NCBI GenBank assembly: GCA_023333565.1
Contig: JAJKFH010003680.1
Location: 1,798,001 to 1,862,000, forward strand
DNA: 64,000 nt
Reading direction: 5' to 3'
Source: Puffinus mauretanicus
Lineage: Eukaryota > Chordata > Aves > Procellariiformes > Procellariidae
Notes under the pieces: model-generated
The model's input: the letters and a program-made list of their open reading frames with translations, nothing else
Told to the model about the DNA's origin: nothing
The model's database searches: none
Part shown: positions 11,630 through 26,200 of the stretch, piece after piece
How positions within the stretch are numbered: position 1 is the first letter of the stretch
Layout of the letters: each line of letters opens with the position of its first letter
Made by a program: the position numbers and the translations under genes

Positions 11630-14183
11630 GGAGAAGGTCACATCCTAGATCCAGACTGGTGTTCAGCCACACAAGCGCTTTGGTGGCCACAAAGGAGGGG
11701 GTGTCAAGGTAGCAAGAGTGAATTGCTGGAGGTAAGGAGGGGCAAGAGCTCTTCCTTCAACAGCAGCTTGAACTGTTTGTAGTGTAGAAGGCCTTTGCTG
11801 GAGAGAGACCTCGTCCCTCCTAGCTAGTCAGGTGTACCGGTTAAGTACATCCCTTTCACCCAGAAATGCATGCCGCTTCTTGTTCTGCCCGCTTCTGTGT
11901 AACAACAGCTATGAGCACTAGATCTTTGCAAGATGTCTTCTGCTCAAGCTGCTATTTCTGGAGGTACGGAGTATTCTCTAGAAGAAAGCGTGAAGCCACC
12001 AGAGGTCAAGTTTTCACTTGCCATCTAGGCAAGCGGTTACTGCTCATCTGCTTTGGTTCATTCATTTGCTTCGAGGTGCTACAAGGTGCCCTACTCGTTT
12101 GGGAAGAGAGTTTTGTTCACGAGTGTAACTCACATATTCTGATGTGACTCTGGGAATCTTTTTGTCTGTCTAATTATTTAGATCCTTCTCAAAAACAAAA
12201 TTAAAGAACTGCTCACAGCTTTTAAACAAAGCAAGGAATGGGAAGTTACTGCTGTATGGATCAAAGTGTGATGTAAAATCTTTTTCCATACTGAAGAGTT
12301 TAGTTCGGGATTTTTCTAAGAAATTACATAGTGACACAGTGTCAAATAACAAAAATGAAGGACAAGGGACAGGACGGGACCCGCTGGTATCAATTTCAAA
12401 TATTCTTGCTGTTGGCCATTGTATTCTACACTCCTATTCATAATATTTGAATGCCACAGTTTCTTTTAAGTCTTGATTTTTCTCTGTAATTCCTACAAAA
12501 AGTAAAAAGGAAATAAGCTTTTATGTTTAAAATAAAACCAATTAAAACTGATGGAGGAAAAACTGGAATGGTGACAGTAGTACTTTGTATTGTATACTTT
12601 CTTGTGTGTGGTGTGAATAGGGTCATTTCAAAAGAACCTGAGTTATTGAAGAGTTTTATTGTAAATTCAGTTGATTTACAGTTAAGGCAATAAAGATAAG
12701 TAGCTTTGATTAGGGGAAGCAGCCTTGGAAAATACTCAAACCCTCAAGGAAATTTTACCCTGGCATATACGATACTCCCTGGCATGTAAGACCTTTACCT
12801 GTCCTCAAATAAGGGGGAAGAAATCCTTTGTGTTTTCATAGTTAATATGAAATTATTCCAGGCTGCAAAACATCCCCGTGCTCGGCACGTGGTGCTCCAC
12901 TGCAGGCTGCCTGCACGTGCTAGGAGTTTAAGTAGGTCTGGCGGGGGCCAGGAGGGGGAAATAGCAGTCGTTTTCAGGACGCCAGAAAGTTGTTTCTGTT
13001 AACTTGTTTAGTCACTTTGCATGGGGACAATTTCATGATGTGAAGGTGCCTGAATGCTCCAGACAGGATGGGGAAACAGAAAGGCATAGAGAAAGCAGGG
13101 CCAGGTAAACGGCCTTTTGCATTTCCACTGAGATTTACAGCAAAACTTTCATGGCTGTGGAGGCAGGAATAGGTTGTATCTCAGCACGGAAAGTCGCTGT
13201 ATTTAATTTCTTCCAAACCAATAAGTGTTTTTCAGCATTTCTTCTAATTTTGTAATCCACTTAAGTTCTGCTCTGTGTGCAGTAATGCACACGTGTGCGT
13301 ATGGAAGAGACAGCTCTGCTGGGATGGGACAGCAGGTACCTACTTGGTTTTGGTGCGGTTGAGATGGAGCTTGTCTGAAGAGGTTAGGGTTTGTTTTTAA
13401 TAAACTGGCTCTGAAATGAGAGGGTAAAAGAAGAGCAAACGAACGCATAGGTCACACTGTTCGTGAACATTGGTGGGGCAGAAGGGGAAGCTGTGGAGGA
13501 CACATGCCTTTATCTTTTGCCCAGCAAGTTGTAAAAATTAATCAGGTTATGAAAGTAATCTGCAAAATTTCCTTTTCATGGTTTTAAAACCCGGGGGGAT
13601 AGCAGCTCTTTGGTATAGTATGTTAAATGCTACTGGGTTACTTAGCTTCCAAAATAAAAATTGTTTTATAAATTTTCATCAAACTTCTCTTTTTGAAAGA
13701 TGCAACTGAAATCATAAACTTGCTTTGTGAATTTGGCCATAACCAGTACTGCATGTAAATACATTTAGGTGTACAGTCTTGTCCTGATTTTTTTTTGTTC
13801 GTTATATAAATGTTCTAAATTAAAACAGGTTAGATTGAATCACGCTGTTTACTGACCTAGTAGACCAGACTTGATCATTTAAAGTGTCTTTAAAATCATG
13901 GTGCACATGTCTGATTGATACATTAGCTTCTGTAGTCAGTATGGTACAAGTAAACGATGTAGAAATGTGCCACGTGCGTAAAAAAGTCTGTATCTTGAAG
14001 CTTAAAGCTAAATCCCTTGTTTATTAAATCTTTCCGTATATGAATTTCGTCTTTTAATTGGGAGATGGCAACACGAGTTTAGAAAGCTTGTGGGTGGAAT
14101 ATATGACAATTAATGTTCTCTGATAGCCTAAATGATAAGCCCCCCAAAAAGTACATAAAGCTATGAACACCTTTTTTTGACAG

Positions 14184-14278
14184 ACTTTGAAGACTGCGGA
14201 GGAACACACGATTTGAATCATTTAAGCATTAAAATAGTAATACCCATGGAAGAGCCACAAGATTTACCCGAACAACCA
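14184..14278 (+). CDS. EYA3: EYA3 coding exon 1 (start codon exon)
   Basis: The acceptor 'tttttttgacag' ends at 14183 and the donor GTAAGT starts at 14279. The ATG at 14246 opens [11 protein letters not shown], matching the EYA3 N-terminus; residues 1-11, ending in phase 0. The 62 bases before the ATG are 5'UTR. They happen to be open in the same frame back to the acceptor, so an upstream in-frame extension cannot be excluded from sequence alone. Confidence 0.93.
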
Positions 14279-17200
14279 GTAAGTACATTTAAAAAGGCTA
14301 AAAATGAACATATAAAACAAACTGGTGATCTTACAAATTCAGTATACAGTTATTTTAGTTAATAATGGAAAATAAGGCTTATACTTAGTATATTTATCTA
14401 GAGGTGAAAAATAATTTTGCTGTTAGTAAAATGTGTTTTACATTTAATTTTCTATAATTGTACAGGCAATAGTAGTAAAAAGAATAGTTACGTATGCTTA
14501 AACTCGATGATGTTTCTATGTAAAATAATTACTTGTTATGCTCAGAAAACCAGACTCTTTCAAGCTTGTTCTAGAGAAATTAAAATTCACTATTTCAATG
14601 ACAGAATCAGCATGTTGGTTATTACAGTGTATATAGTCTTTAATTCTTCTTGTGCTTGAGATCTTGAAAAGGAACCATGATCCATCATCTCAACAGGTGG
14701 AAAGCATTTTTTTTTTAATTCTTAATTTAACAGTGTGTTCGAGTAGGGAAGCATGTCTTAAGTTAAAAATTACTGCTCAGACATCTTACATATTTACAAT
14801 ACTGTCTATATTATCAGTAACTGATAATATCATGTCACAGAAGTTTTGGGTAGAGCGATTATTAATACAGTATGGTATGAATTTAAATTTGTATATTTAA
14901 AACATAATAGCATAGGAATTAAGCAAAAAAGTTTGTATTAATGTTATATGCCCAAATTGAACCTGATGCAAACTCAACAAGAAATTGCAAAGTTACCTTG
15001 AGAGGGAAGCTTATATTAATTTTGGAGACCTTTTCAAATGCACACAAAAATAGAGTAATATGCTGAGGGCAATTTGGCAATGTTCTCATTGAAAAAATTT
15101 TGATACTTTTTTAATGTGAGAATTTTATGTTTTCAGTTAACTAGTTAGAAAATACATTGTAATGTCATTTATGCAATTTTATGACTTAGGAACAAAGTTG
15201 AATGAAATGGAAGTGTAAATTTACAATTGTTCAAAATATTGCTTGACCCAACGTGCAGATTATGTGCCTGAGTGCACAAAATGTGAAACTAATCAGCAAA
15301 AACGTATAATTTGAACTCCAGATGTTTGTAGAATTTAAAAATGAATTAAATGTGTATTAAAAAAGGAAATATCTGAATTAGATCCTTATATAATGAAAAC
15401 TGTCTTTATAAAATTTTATTCTTCAGTGCATGAGAGACAGGGTACAGCTAATTTTTGGTACGTGAAAGCATCCTCTGTAAGCAGATTCTGCTATAATTTT
15501 CAGCTGAAGATTTTCTTGGTAATTTTGTTTAAGTATGTTATGGCAGTCAGTCATTCTGAGGCAGAATATGAGACTATATTGATCACAACTAGTAAGCTGA
15601 GGTGGTATTTTGAGTATAGTGGTACAGTCTTGCAGGAGGAAATGAAAAGAACAATCCTTTTGTTTTTTTGTAGTGAGACCATTCCTGAAACAAGTGAATT
15701 TTCCTAATTAAAAAAAAAAAAGAAAACTGAAGTCAGCTTTGCAAAATCCTGTCTGCCTAGTAGCCCAATGTTGCTATTGTACAAATTTGTTTTCTTTCCC
15801 AAATGATTTTGCTTTTCTTAATCATGGGAACAAGATTAGTATGTTACTTCAAAAAATAATGTTTATGGCAAACTGTTGATAACAGAATCCAGAAAGGAGC
15901 CTGTAGAGAAGTCATCAGGCTTTGAGTTCAATGTATTTTACTTAAAAAGAAATCGTGTCATCTTCTTGTGTTGGTGTGGACTGATGGTAATAATTGGTCC
16001 AACTATATGTAGTGTGTCTTTTCTAAATGAATGTTAGACTTCTGACTTACCCCACATACTGCCACCTGGCATGTTAAACAGACATGTTTTTTGTCCCTGT
16101 TTTTTGAATGTTTGTTCCCTTTTCAAGTCTGAATTAGGATGGAAAAGTTTCTGTGCACACTGCAGTGCTAGAAAACAGAAATAGACATGGGGAATAAGAG
16201 AGCAAAGGGAAGTTTGGGGGAAAGTGATTGAAAGTGACCTCCTGATCTTCTCATGAGAAAAAAGTTATTGATTTATAATAAGTTATTAATCTGGATTAGT
16301 TTTTAGAAGTAATCCTGTAGAGGAGTCTCTCACTTGTTGAATGCATTGTGGATGCATATAGTTGATTTTTGTAATACTTTATTTAATCCTTAATGCTAGA
16401 AAATTACAAAAATCTCCTTTTTATAATGGATGGTGAACTTGTGTTACACTCATTGCAGATATCCACTGGTTGCTTTCTGGAACGACTTCCCGTATCAGAC
16501 AGCAACGGCAAGCCAGAGTCAGTGGTAGGGAGAGCATGGTGTTGGAAAGGGCTCCAGAAAGACCCAACGCTGCCAAAAATGTAGAGAAGAAACGATGGTC
16601 ATGTGTTTGGGCTGAATATTTTTCTTAATTGAAATTGGCAGAGGGTTTGCAATAAAATTCTGCGTTCCTGACTTGTGTGCAGTCCTCCATTCACAACGGC
16701 ATTGCTGCAGTCTTAAATGGCTTTGGCAGCATTTGCTCCACCAAGTCATCGCCTTGCTTGTTGGCTAGCTGTGAGTGGGGGGGTTTCCCTGCTTCTGCTC
16801 GGCCTTGGGAATTAGTCTATGAATATCGGTCTGAGAGTCGGATTCAGTCGTAGAGCAACTGTTATCTTGACGTCAGGAGGAAAACTTTGTTTCTGCTTTG
16901 ATTCTGACTCTGTACATAGAACTGAACTCCAGCGCTGGTAGATCTGGGGCAGAAACAGTTTTCCAGCACAAAGAATAATTTGGATTTTCAGTTACAGAAA
17001 TTTGTGATTTGGGAACAGGGATCAGCTAGAATGTGTCACTTAACTTTTTTTTTCCCCTTTTTTTTTTTAAAAAAAATCAACATAAGCCCAAAACTGATAG
17101 CGAAATGAAAAGATGGAGGTAGGAGCAAAGACGTACCTTACGAGACATGTCGTTCATTGTAGTGCAGCAGAACAGCTTAGTGAGATAATGTCTGAAGTAG

Positions 17201-20200
17201 CTAAAGCTGAAACCTGAATCACTGAGGTAGACCACATCTTTTTCCTTGTTTTAATTTCTATTCTGTCTTTTTCTTTGTTTCTTTTTTTCTTATTTTTAAA
17301 AAGAGTGACTTCACTTCTGCCTGAAAAGTCTTCAAACTGATCCTGTCACTTGAGAGGGGCCAAAAAACCCTGTGCATCTCTCCAGAGGTTTTCAGAGGGG
17401 AGTGTGTGTTGAAAGGAGGCATTTGAAGAGCTTTCAGCAGCCTTTTCTAAGGCTCATGCAGGAGAGGATGAATAGGTGCCTCATGTAGGGTTTGGGGTTG
17501 GAGTATGATCGTGTAGGCTCAGCTGGGAGTATAGTGCATCATGGCAGCGCTCTCTCCTTGTGCCCTGTGTCATCCTTAAGTTATTGTTACTAGGTGCTGT
17601 TCCTGCATTAAATATGTTTTATGACATGTGGCAGGAGAGAGAGAAAATGCTTTCCAAGCCCATGAAAGACTATGTTTAAAACTCTTCCCTCCCACTTAAA
17701 TTTGTAGCGTAAATTGCAGTGATTAGTGATGGGTAGAAAATGGAGTTTGCATCTCACTGAAGTTTCAAAATTTTCTAAATGGTATTGCTTAGCATTAAGA
17801 CATTAGGAAGAATTTCTTTTAAAAACCTGCAGAGATGGGGACTAGCCAAGGCTAGCCAGCTGACGCAGGGACATGATAGATTGAAATTCAAAATGGCTGT
17901 TTTGCTTGACTTATGCTGCATACTCGCACTGTGTATCCCATTCCAGAGCCATTTAAAGAGAGTATGAAACCCTCTCCAGATATTTACTGATTTTTTAAAC
18001 AAAATTAACTATTGACTTAAAGGAAAACTCATTTAAAATACTGTTCTCTTTACAACACCAAGGGCACGTTTGTGGCAGAGGGGGAAGATCTCCCATCGGA
18101 GGAGGACAAGGCACGATGGCCTTGTAGTGTAGATACTCATCAAGATAGAAGTTCCAGTCCAGGGACCAAAGTTGGTAGAGCAGCAGAGCAGTGCTTTGAG
18201 CTCAAGTCCTGACTATCGAGAGGTGTTTTAGGAATAGCTATTCCATTCTGGTTGTGATGAAAACATCAATAAAATTTATGTGTTCTTGCAAAACCTCGCT
18301 TCTTTTTTTGTTTCTTTTTTTTTTGGGTGTTTTTTGGTTTGGGTGGTTGGGGTTTTTTTGGTAAGTGAGCTAATTTCTCTGTCCGCCTCCCATATTAAAA
18401 ACCCTACTGAATTGAAGAAGCCAGATCTTATCGAGTACCTGACTGGAAACACGAGCATTTGTCCTGTGAAATCTAAAATTCAAGCTGCCAGCTCTATGTT
18501 AATTTTTATTTTTATCCTCAATGTAATTTTGGTCTGAAGCAGTTTGCTACTTTTTCTGATGTGATTTATTTTTTCTTTCTCCTTTCCTTAAGAACCCTTT
18601 GGGCAGTTCGGCACCCTGAGCTACCTGGTGCAGTGTTGGTGGCTGAGGACCCCGCTCAGGAGCGGGTGGCAGGGCCCCGGGGAAGAGCTGGAGCACCTGC
18701 TGCAGGACAGAAGGATGCCAAAAGGAGTTGAGGGGCACCATGGACGGGCAGCAGCCATGCTCTGATAACTCGGTGCCTGAGGGAGCTAGGGGAACACTAG
18801 TCTGCTTTCCCTTAGTGTTGTAGTTAACATCGTCTTTAGGCAGGGAAGACTGATTCAGTTCCTTTACACCCTGGACCTCGTGGCAATGGGGACCAGAAGT
18901 AGCGTGTATTCCTGGCCAGGCAGGAGAAGGGCTCTGGAGAAGTCTGTGAAGCTGTGGGGCTGAAGAACCGCAACAGGAGTTAATGTCAATGCCAGTGTTA
19001 CCATCTCTTTGCTCAGGTTGAAGTGATGAATGCCAGAAGATTTGAGGCTGTGTGATATCTAAACCGTTGTACTGCCATAGTCTTTTGTCATTGCCTTTGC
19101 CTTTTTTGTGTGCGTGATGAGTGCTAATGAACTTTGTAGTGTTCTGCTGTGAAATGCCAGAGGAAACAGGTGCTGGCAAGACTAGTACAGAGATGAAAGC
19201 AGACTAAGCTCTAAAATACTGGTAACTTCATCAGGGAGAGAAGATTGTCCTTTTTAGCTTTCTACTGTCCATCCTTACTGTTTGCTTACTCCTTTCCCCT
19301 TGCTGCTGCCTTGACCCTTTATCCTTTTTTGTACCTCTGCCTCACATCTCCCCCTACCCAACAGAAATTCACCTGTGTTTTATTAATTTATTTTTTAAAA
19401 AAAGTTTTGAGCACATTTTGACCTCTCATGTTCAAATTGCATTTTCCTGGTGTTTTAGTTATACTCACCTGAGAGAGACAAACTTGAATAACATGGTGAG
19501 GCATTTATGCTGGCGGCTTTCATATGTGGCAGCAGTCTTTCTTTGACTACTGTACCCAAGCTGGGGGGCTGTAGTCACTGCAGCCTGATACCCAGCATGT
19601 ACCTTCCCAGACCCTGTTCACTGAAGACATGTGCTAAACAGTGCTGTCTGCTAAGTGCCCTGTGGGGTCCGGGATGAACCATGAGTGCAGCTGGGTACCA
19701 AAGCAGCAAGTTTGGCATCTAAACACGTTCCAGAAACATGGAAGGCTGTAAAACTTTCTGCTAGAAGGAGAAGGTGGGGGAACAAAGAGCCAGTATATCA
19801 CAGGAACATCTCGCTCAAAAGACTACAGGCTACAAAAATTAACCCTGTCATCCTGCCGAGGATTTTGAAGTCATATTTGTAGCCTGCATGCAGGAAACCG
19901 AATTTGTGTTCAAGACAGTGCTTTCTATTGTGTAATATCCTATACAGGAACTGGATCCAGCTGCCCACCTACAAAAACAGAATAAATGCTGTATTGTTTT
20001 TACTCAGAAATGAAAATCGGAACTCCTAATTTATTACAGAAGAAATATTCAAGTTCCTATCTTTATAATATTTAAATATAGGGGGGAAAAAGCGAAGGAT
20101 CCGAGTTTATGGCAGTTGTGCTGAATCTATGCAGAATAACATTTTCTTAAAGTTTATGGCTGTTTTATTCAAGTTCCATACAATTTTCCTTATCAGACGT

Positions 20201-23200
20201 TTGTAGCTGTATATCCCATCATTTGTTACTTACTTAAATAACATGGCAATTTTGCTAATTCAGCTTTAGCATTTGTTTTCTAATTAGGAGAAAGCTTGTT
20301 TTGAGATGAAGAACCCATGGTTACACTGGTTAGCTCTGGAGTTCAGTGCAAAGCTTTCTGTATTTAAACACTAATGCAAACTCTATAGTAACCAGTGGTC
20401 ATCTGCTAACGGAGGTCTGCGTGCATAGATTCTGTCAAGGACGGCTCTCGTTAGTTGTGTCTCTGAATGTTTTTGTCTTTGCAGGTGAAAAAAGCCAAGA
20501 TGCAGGAATCCAGAGAACAAAGCTTGAGGTACATAATTTTGAATTTGATTTCAGTGTGGATAATTATAAGCTTCTATTTTAGAAACTTGCATATCGTTTT
20601 ATTTTTCACAAAGACAGGGCAAATATGTCACTTTTGTATTTGATATAATTTTGAGATTAAGTTCCCAATAAAAAAAAAAATTAACTGGCCATTTGGTATT
20701 AAGCTTTTATAAAAGTGGCTACAGAGAGTCTTAATTGCATCATCAAGCATCCTGTTTTTCACAGAATGTGATGAGACTGTCATGTACTGCACATAACATG
20801 CATTTATTCTGGCGAGACTCAAAATATTTTAATAATATCTGTGCTATGACTGTCAGCAAAACTATGTGGATAACTGTTTCGAGAAATTAAACCCTCTCAA
20901 ACTGATAGCCTTTTCTGTTTAAAGCTATTGTATTGTACTATTTTTAGCCTCAGTAGATGCTTTCTGATGTGTATCATATTTAGGAATTAATCACTGTTAT
21001 TACATATAGTGAGAATAGCTATATTAGGGTTTATTCTGTTCCTGTGAGTAGTAGCAAATACTGTGAAGAAAGATTTCTTTTTGGAGCCTCTGACATCCCA
21101 GTGTGAGTGAGGAAGAAACACGTGTGCTATTCATGCAAGAATGAACGTGATATATTGAAGCCCTGGATGGGGACATTAGTACCTTTTTTTTATTTTTAAA
21201 TCGAAGGGAATACTTTAACAGGAAACAGTGAGCAAAAGTGTGTGAAATTCATTATATGTCTAAAAGTGAGAAATTTGAGCTAATCACTGCAAGCTCCCTT
21301 TCTAGCCTGTATGAGGTGAGATGAACCATGTCCTAGGAGGATTTTTTCTCTCTGTTGGCTACAAAGGAGCTCAGGGCAGCAGGGGCAGGTCTGAACATGC
21401 CGAGTGAATGGTGTCGATTCTTCTTCAGCGCGTCACCCTGCTTCAGTGCAATGACAGCTTTCTTACAGGCACCAGTAGCCTCAAGATTTGAGTGTAAACA
21501 TCCCTGCATAGTATTTAAAAATAGAATGGGGGAGAGGGATAAAATTGCATTTGTAACCTGATTAAATATTCTGTTTAAATATTCTGGCTCTATTTTGTTA
21601 AAACTATACATGATCTTAAGTTTGACCTATGGAATAGTTTAAAACAGTTTATTAGACCTGTTTCTCCTCAGCAACATGATTTTCAGTCGATGTCAATACT
21701 CTATTTGTCTTAGCTGGATTGTGGAAGTGGGGAGGGGAAGACCTGTACCCAGTGAGGGTCATCTCTCTTGGGAGCATTAAGCATCTCTAAGAGTCTTAAC
21801 ACTTTTGTGAATACAGTGTGCTCTGCTGGTCAGGCTGGTCTGCGAGATGCTCTCGGTGGTGCACGGCAGCCATGGTGCAAGTGAGAATTTTTCTCTGGGT
21901 TGGTGAGAATTGAAAAATTGTAAATGATGGAGAATAAGAGCACTTGGGATGGATGTGTCCCAAGAGCCACAGGTGCGTGTGTTGAGGAGCAGCAGTGAGA
22001 AAGAGAGCAGAAACATGGGCTGGTATAGTATGGTCAGAAACCTTATTTTATCTATTACATTTTCCACAGGAAGTGATCACAACGAGCGGCTCTCAAACTG
22101 CTTGCAAACTGCATGCCATTTAACAGCCACAGATTGACTATCTGTGCCACAGAATCACAGCATTTTTTTCCACCAAGAGTAATAGTAGACAAATACCCCA
22201 AATCTGCATAGAAATATGTTATTTTCTTGCAAAACTCATGCTTTATTATGGAAATCTGTTCAGGTGTTCAGTATTGAGAAAGATTTCCAAGGATTTTGCT
22301 TATAAAGGTTTTCAGGGGGAAAAAGCCAGGTTATGCATTTTGGTTAAGCTTCACTCCCTCTCACCAGCCAAAGGAAGGAAACTCACTTGCCTTATAACCA
22401 ACCCATGGCACTCACTAGCCAACTCCCTGTCCCAAGAAAGCTGCACCTCCTGCCCCAGGGGATTATCTCCAACCCATCCTGGAGCAAGGAGCTGGACAAC
22501 AGGGGCCTGTCACAGCCCGAAGGAGCAGTCCAGGGGAGGATGGAGATACCAGGACGCTGCTGGTTGATACCACACACTCCTCGGCTTCTCCTTCCCTCCA
22601 GTCTGCAGGAGCCGAGTAAATGCCACCGTGAGTGGTATGTTGTGGCCCTGCTGTCACAGACTCCCGTGTCCACGCGAGGTTGCCTCACTGCTGGGTTTGT
22701 CCCTGAAGGCCAGTGTTGAAGCATTCTTGAACTGGGTGTCACTTCTGTACTTAAGAAATGTTTGCAGGTTACTAGATTATTTTGGATTTGTCACGCACCA
22801 TTTCAGTTACATGTCAATGTTTGTGTAGAGTAGGAAGTACAGATAATTTCTTAATGAAATTGCTTTTTCCTTTTATGACTGCCTTATTGGCTTTGGTTTT
22901 ATTATTGCTCGTTCTGCAACACAGCTTTTCATGAAAGTTTTGAGGCCTCTGTGTGTTATTCTGATATTCTCAGGCTACAGTTTTACAAGGTGAAGGAGCC
23001 AATGTAACTGCTTATTGCTGCTGAGAGGGAGAGTTCCGCTTGTAGCTCAAGCGTGCACCAACCATGGTGCTTGCTGGATGCCTCCATGAGCTGAGTCTAT
23101 TCAGTATCCCAGCAAAAATAACTGCACGGTTTTTGTGCTGGATGAGCAAATTAAACTCTCATGGAGAGCCTGATGGGTGCCTGAGCTGATGCAGGGGAGC

Positions 23201-26200
23201 AGGAGGCCGTAACCAGGCAGCAGGAAAGAAGTTCATAGTTCCCGCTGCAGGCGGCAGCGCCAAGCTGCTAGGTCTGCAGAGCTGTCAGGGAAGCTACAGC
23301 CTTATCTTGAGAGACTAGTTGGTGAGTAAATGTGCTGGAGGTGATGACAGTTTAATGCCTAATTAGAGCTGGAAATATCTCTCTTGGGATCTCTGTGTGA
23401 AGTATCAAAGAGTGCAGAGCTAGTTTCTGTTAAGAGTCAGTTTGCCTTGGTTAGGAAGGTTGAACCCAGGGGTTACAATGCCAAGGATGTTAATTTAAGA
23501 ATTCATAATGCTAATGATTAGCCTTTGTTTGTCCTGGCAGTCATGTGAGCAACGCAGAAGTCAGCGATCAGAAACCTGAATCTTCAAGCCTTGGTTCAAA
23601 CCTTCCCATGTCCAGTGAGAGTAAGTATTTTCTGGAGTTCTGCTCCCACTGTCTTTCCTCTTTTCTTCCCCTGATCTTGTTACTTTGCTTCATCAAGCAC
23701 AAGCTTTGTCTCCTCCTTGTAATCGTTAGCCTGTCCTCACTATCAGTTGTAAAGTGAAAGTTGCTGTAGTGCTTACAAAGCGTTAATGCCTGATGGTAAG
23801 CAAATATCTCTTTCTAACAGATATTCTTGTGTCACTGCCTCCCAACTTGCTGCTGGTTACTGCTATGTCTTATACCTGATTTTTCTTGAGGGAAGGGGTT
23901 GAGTTGATCAATAATAATGCCTATTGTAAAAAAAAGATGTTATATAAATCATTATCTCTACACAGCTGGTTGGGTCTTTTGTAATATTATGCCATACACT
24001 TAATCTTAGACTCTGAACTGTATTGAATGCCTGCAGAAATTCCTTATGAAATAAATGGAAGGGAAACTGAGGCAGAAAATAAAAAGATTGCATAGTAATT
24101 GCAATTGCAATTTCTTTGGGATTGCATTTCTTGGGGGAAAAAGTGGGCTGGAGGTTATTTCGAAAGTAGGATTCCTGTGTAGAATACCTTTGACTGTCCA
24201 TACTTATAAGCGTAAATAAGCTCAACTTGATTGAAAATATGTAACGTGTAACTTTCCGTTGCTAACTGATTGCATCTTTACTATTTTAATCAATGTGGTG
24301 CTTTGTGATGTTGCAGTTGCAGGAGTTACCAGAAGTTTTGGCCTGCAAAATCTGCTGCCTAACTGGATAAGTCATTTACAAATTCCAGAAGTTGCATGCA
24401 GTAATATTGTGGGTTTTCTTTTTGTTTTTACACCATTACCTGATTCTTTATATGCTATTTTAAAAATAAGAGTTCTAGAAATACCATTACTACATTACTA
24501 TTCAGATGAATATTGACATTCTTAAAAAAAACCAAAACAAACAAACAAAACATTTTTGCATGGGGGATGTGAGAATATCTGACAAGTGTTCAATGAAAGC
24601 CTTTAGGTCCAAAAGTTCGCAGTTTGCATTTCCTGTTGTATCCTGTGGTATCCTTGTGCTACATGGGCTTCACACCATGAGTAAAGGCAAACACTGAGGA
24701 CCAGCGGGAGGTGATTCATGGAGCATTCGGAAGGTTCAGAGTGTGTGGCTGATGGTTTGTATTTCTCAGCCGCTTATGCTCAGATTACATTAAGAGGAGG
24801 TTATTTAGGTAGCAGAATGCAAATGTTACAGTTAGGGTTGCCTGTGCAAACTAACTTGCTCCCCTTAGTGGATGTAGCTGATAAGAGAGTTAACTACATG
24901 ATGATACGAGAGCAACAATAAACAGTTCTCGGACTGTTCCAGACAGGAAAAGCCCGACTTGTTGCAGCACATCACTGGCATTTGGAGCAAATCCCAAGAC
25001 AAAGTATGCTGCCATCCATGACCGTATTTCTTTTTGAAGGCTGTTAATTGAGTCTCACTCCAGAAGGGAGAGGGAAAGTGCAGTCTCTTGTCATGTTGTA
25101 GTGATGGATGATCCAGGCCCCTGGACCCATACAAGAGGTACACTATTAGCCTGGATCCCCTTCTAGGCAGGGCTGGAACCTGGGTGCTTTGCCTTCTTCC
25201 AAACTGGCTTCAGATGAATAAGCTGGACCCACAGCAGCACAGCTGTGTGTGCTAAGAATTTGGGTATGGCGCTTGTAGATCCGAACTGGTAAACCCATGT
25301 ACTGTGCAGATTTACAGTTACAAAAGTCATCTAGCTTGGAGATCACTGCAGCACACTGCACTACGGGGGTGGCATGTGCCAGAGGGGCTGTACAGTGCCA
25401 AATTCTGTGCCAGGGGTCCTGCACGTCCTTGCTTTCCTAGTTTGATGGACAGCTGAGTATTTATCAGGTCAGCTCATCTAAGTCCAGGGCTTTTTTTTAA
25501 TGGCTCTTGGTTGAGGCATACCAACTCAAGCCCCCTTCTCCACCCAACCCAGAATGCTGTAATTAAGAACTGTGATGTATGGGGCATACTAGAGCCATAG
25601 GCAGTGCTAAGTGAGAAGATTTTGAACATTTTCTCCTTGGATTTGCAGCCTGAGTGACTCTTACCAGTTTTAGAGTGCAATTGCTGCGGATTTATTCAAG
25701 CAGAAAAATGGAAATAGCCCGTTAAATAAAACTGCCAAATTTATCTAGAGGTCATCTGAATTTGGACTCTGAGCCTGGTGCACTGCAGCTCCTCCTGTTG
25801 TCACTTGATGTGTGGGATTAAGTTTGTTGAGCTGGAGCCGCTCCTTTTTAAAGGAAAGCCAGATTGCTGGAGCCATGCTCTGGGTAGAGTATGTAGAAAA
25901 GGGAAGGGGAAGGCTTGGCAAAACAAGCATCTGATTTAGTCTCTGCTCCAGGACACAGAAAAGAAATGTTAAGCTTGATGCAGATGAAGACCCTTTGGCA
26001 TGTGCAAGGTTTTGGGCAGGGCTGAAATAAAAGTTTTGTCATGAGAATTGCAAAAGATGACGGTACCAGCTGGTAAAGAGAAAGAGCACTTACAAAGGGA
26101 GAAATAGCATTGACTGAATCATCTACCTGCTGTGAACTGGCAAGAAGAACATTTTTGTGCTGTTTTAACAGTGCATGTTTTGAGAATTTGATTTGAAACA

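Larger units (their letters stand above)
5996..14183. other. Non-coding stretch upstream of first EYA3 coding exon
   Basis: Mostly AT-rich non-coding DNA, best read as EYA3 intron. It holds a G/T-rich low-complexity patch (about 7553-7600), an A12 run followed by a G-rich purine tract (9064-9090), a GC-rich patch (10850-11290) and a long pyrimidine tract (11584-11629). No exon with homology to the flanking genes was found. A short frame starting at about 9279 was considered and rejected. Confidence 0.5.

Noticed and set aside
11630..11780. Exon following the strong pyrimidine tract and 'cttag'
   Set aside because: No EYA3 homology, no conserved frame and no good donor; the tract is simple sequence.
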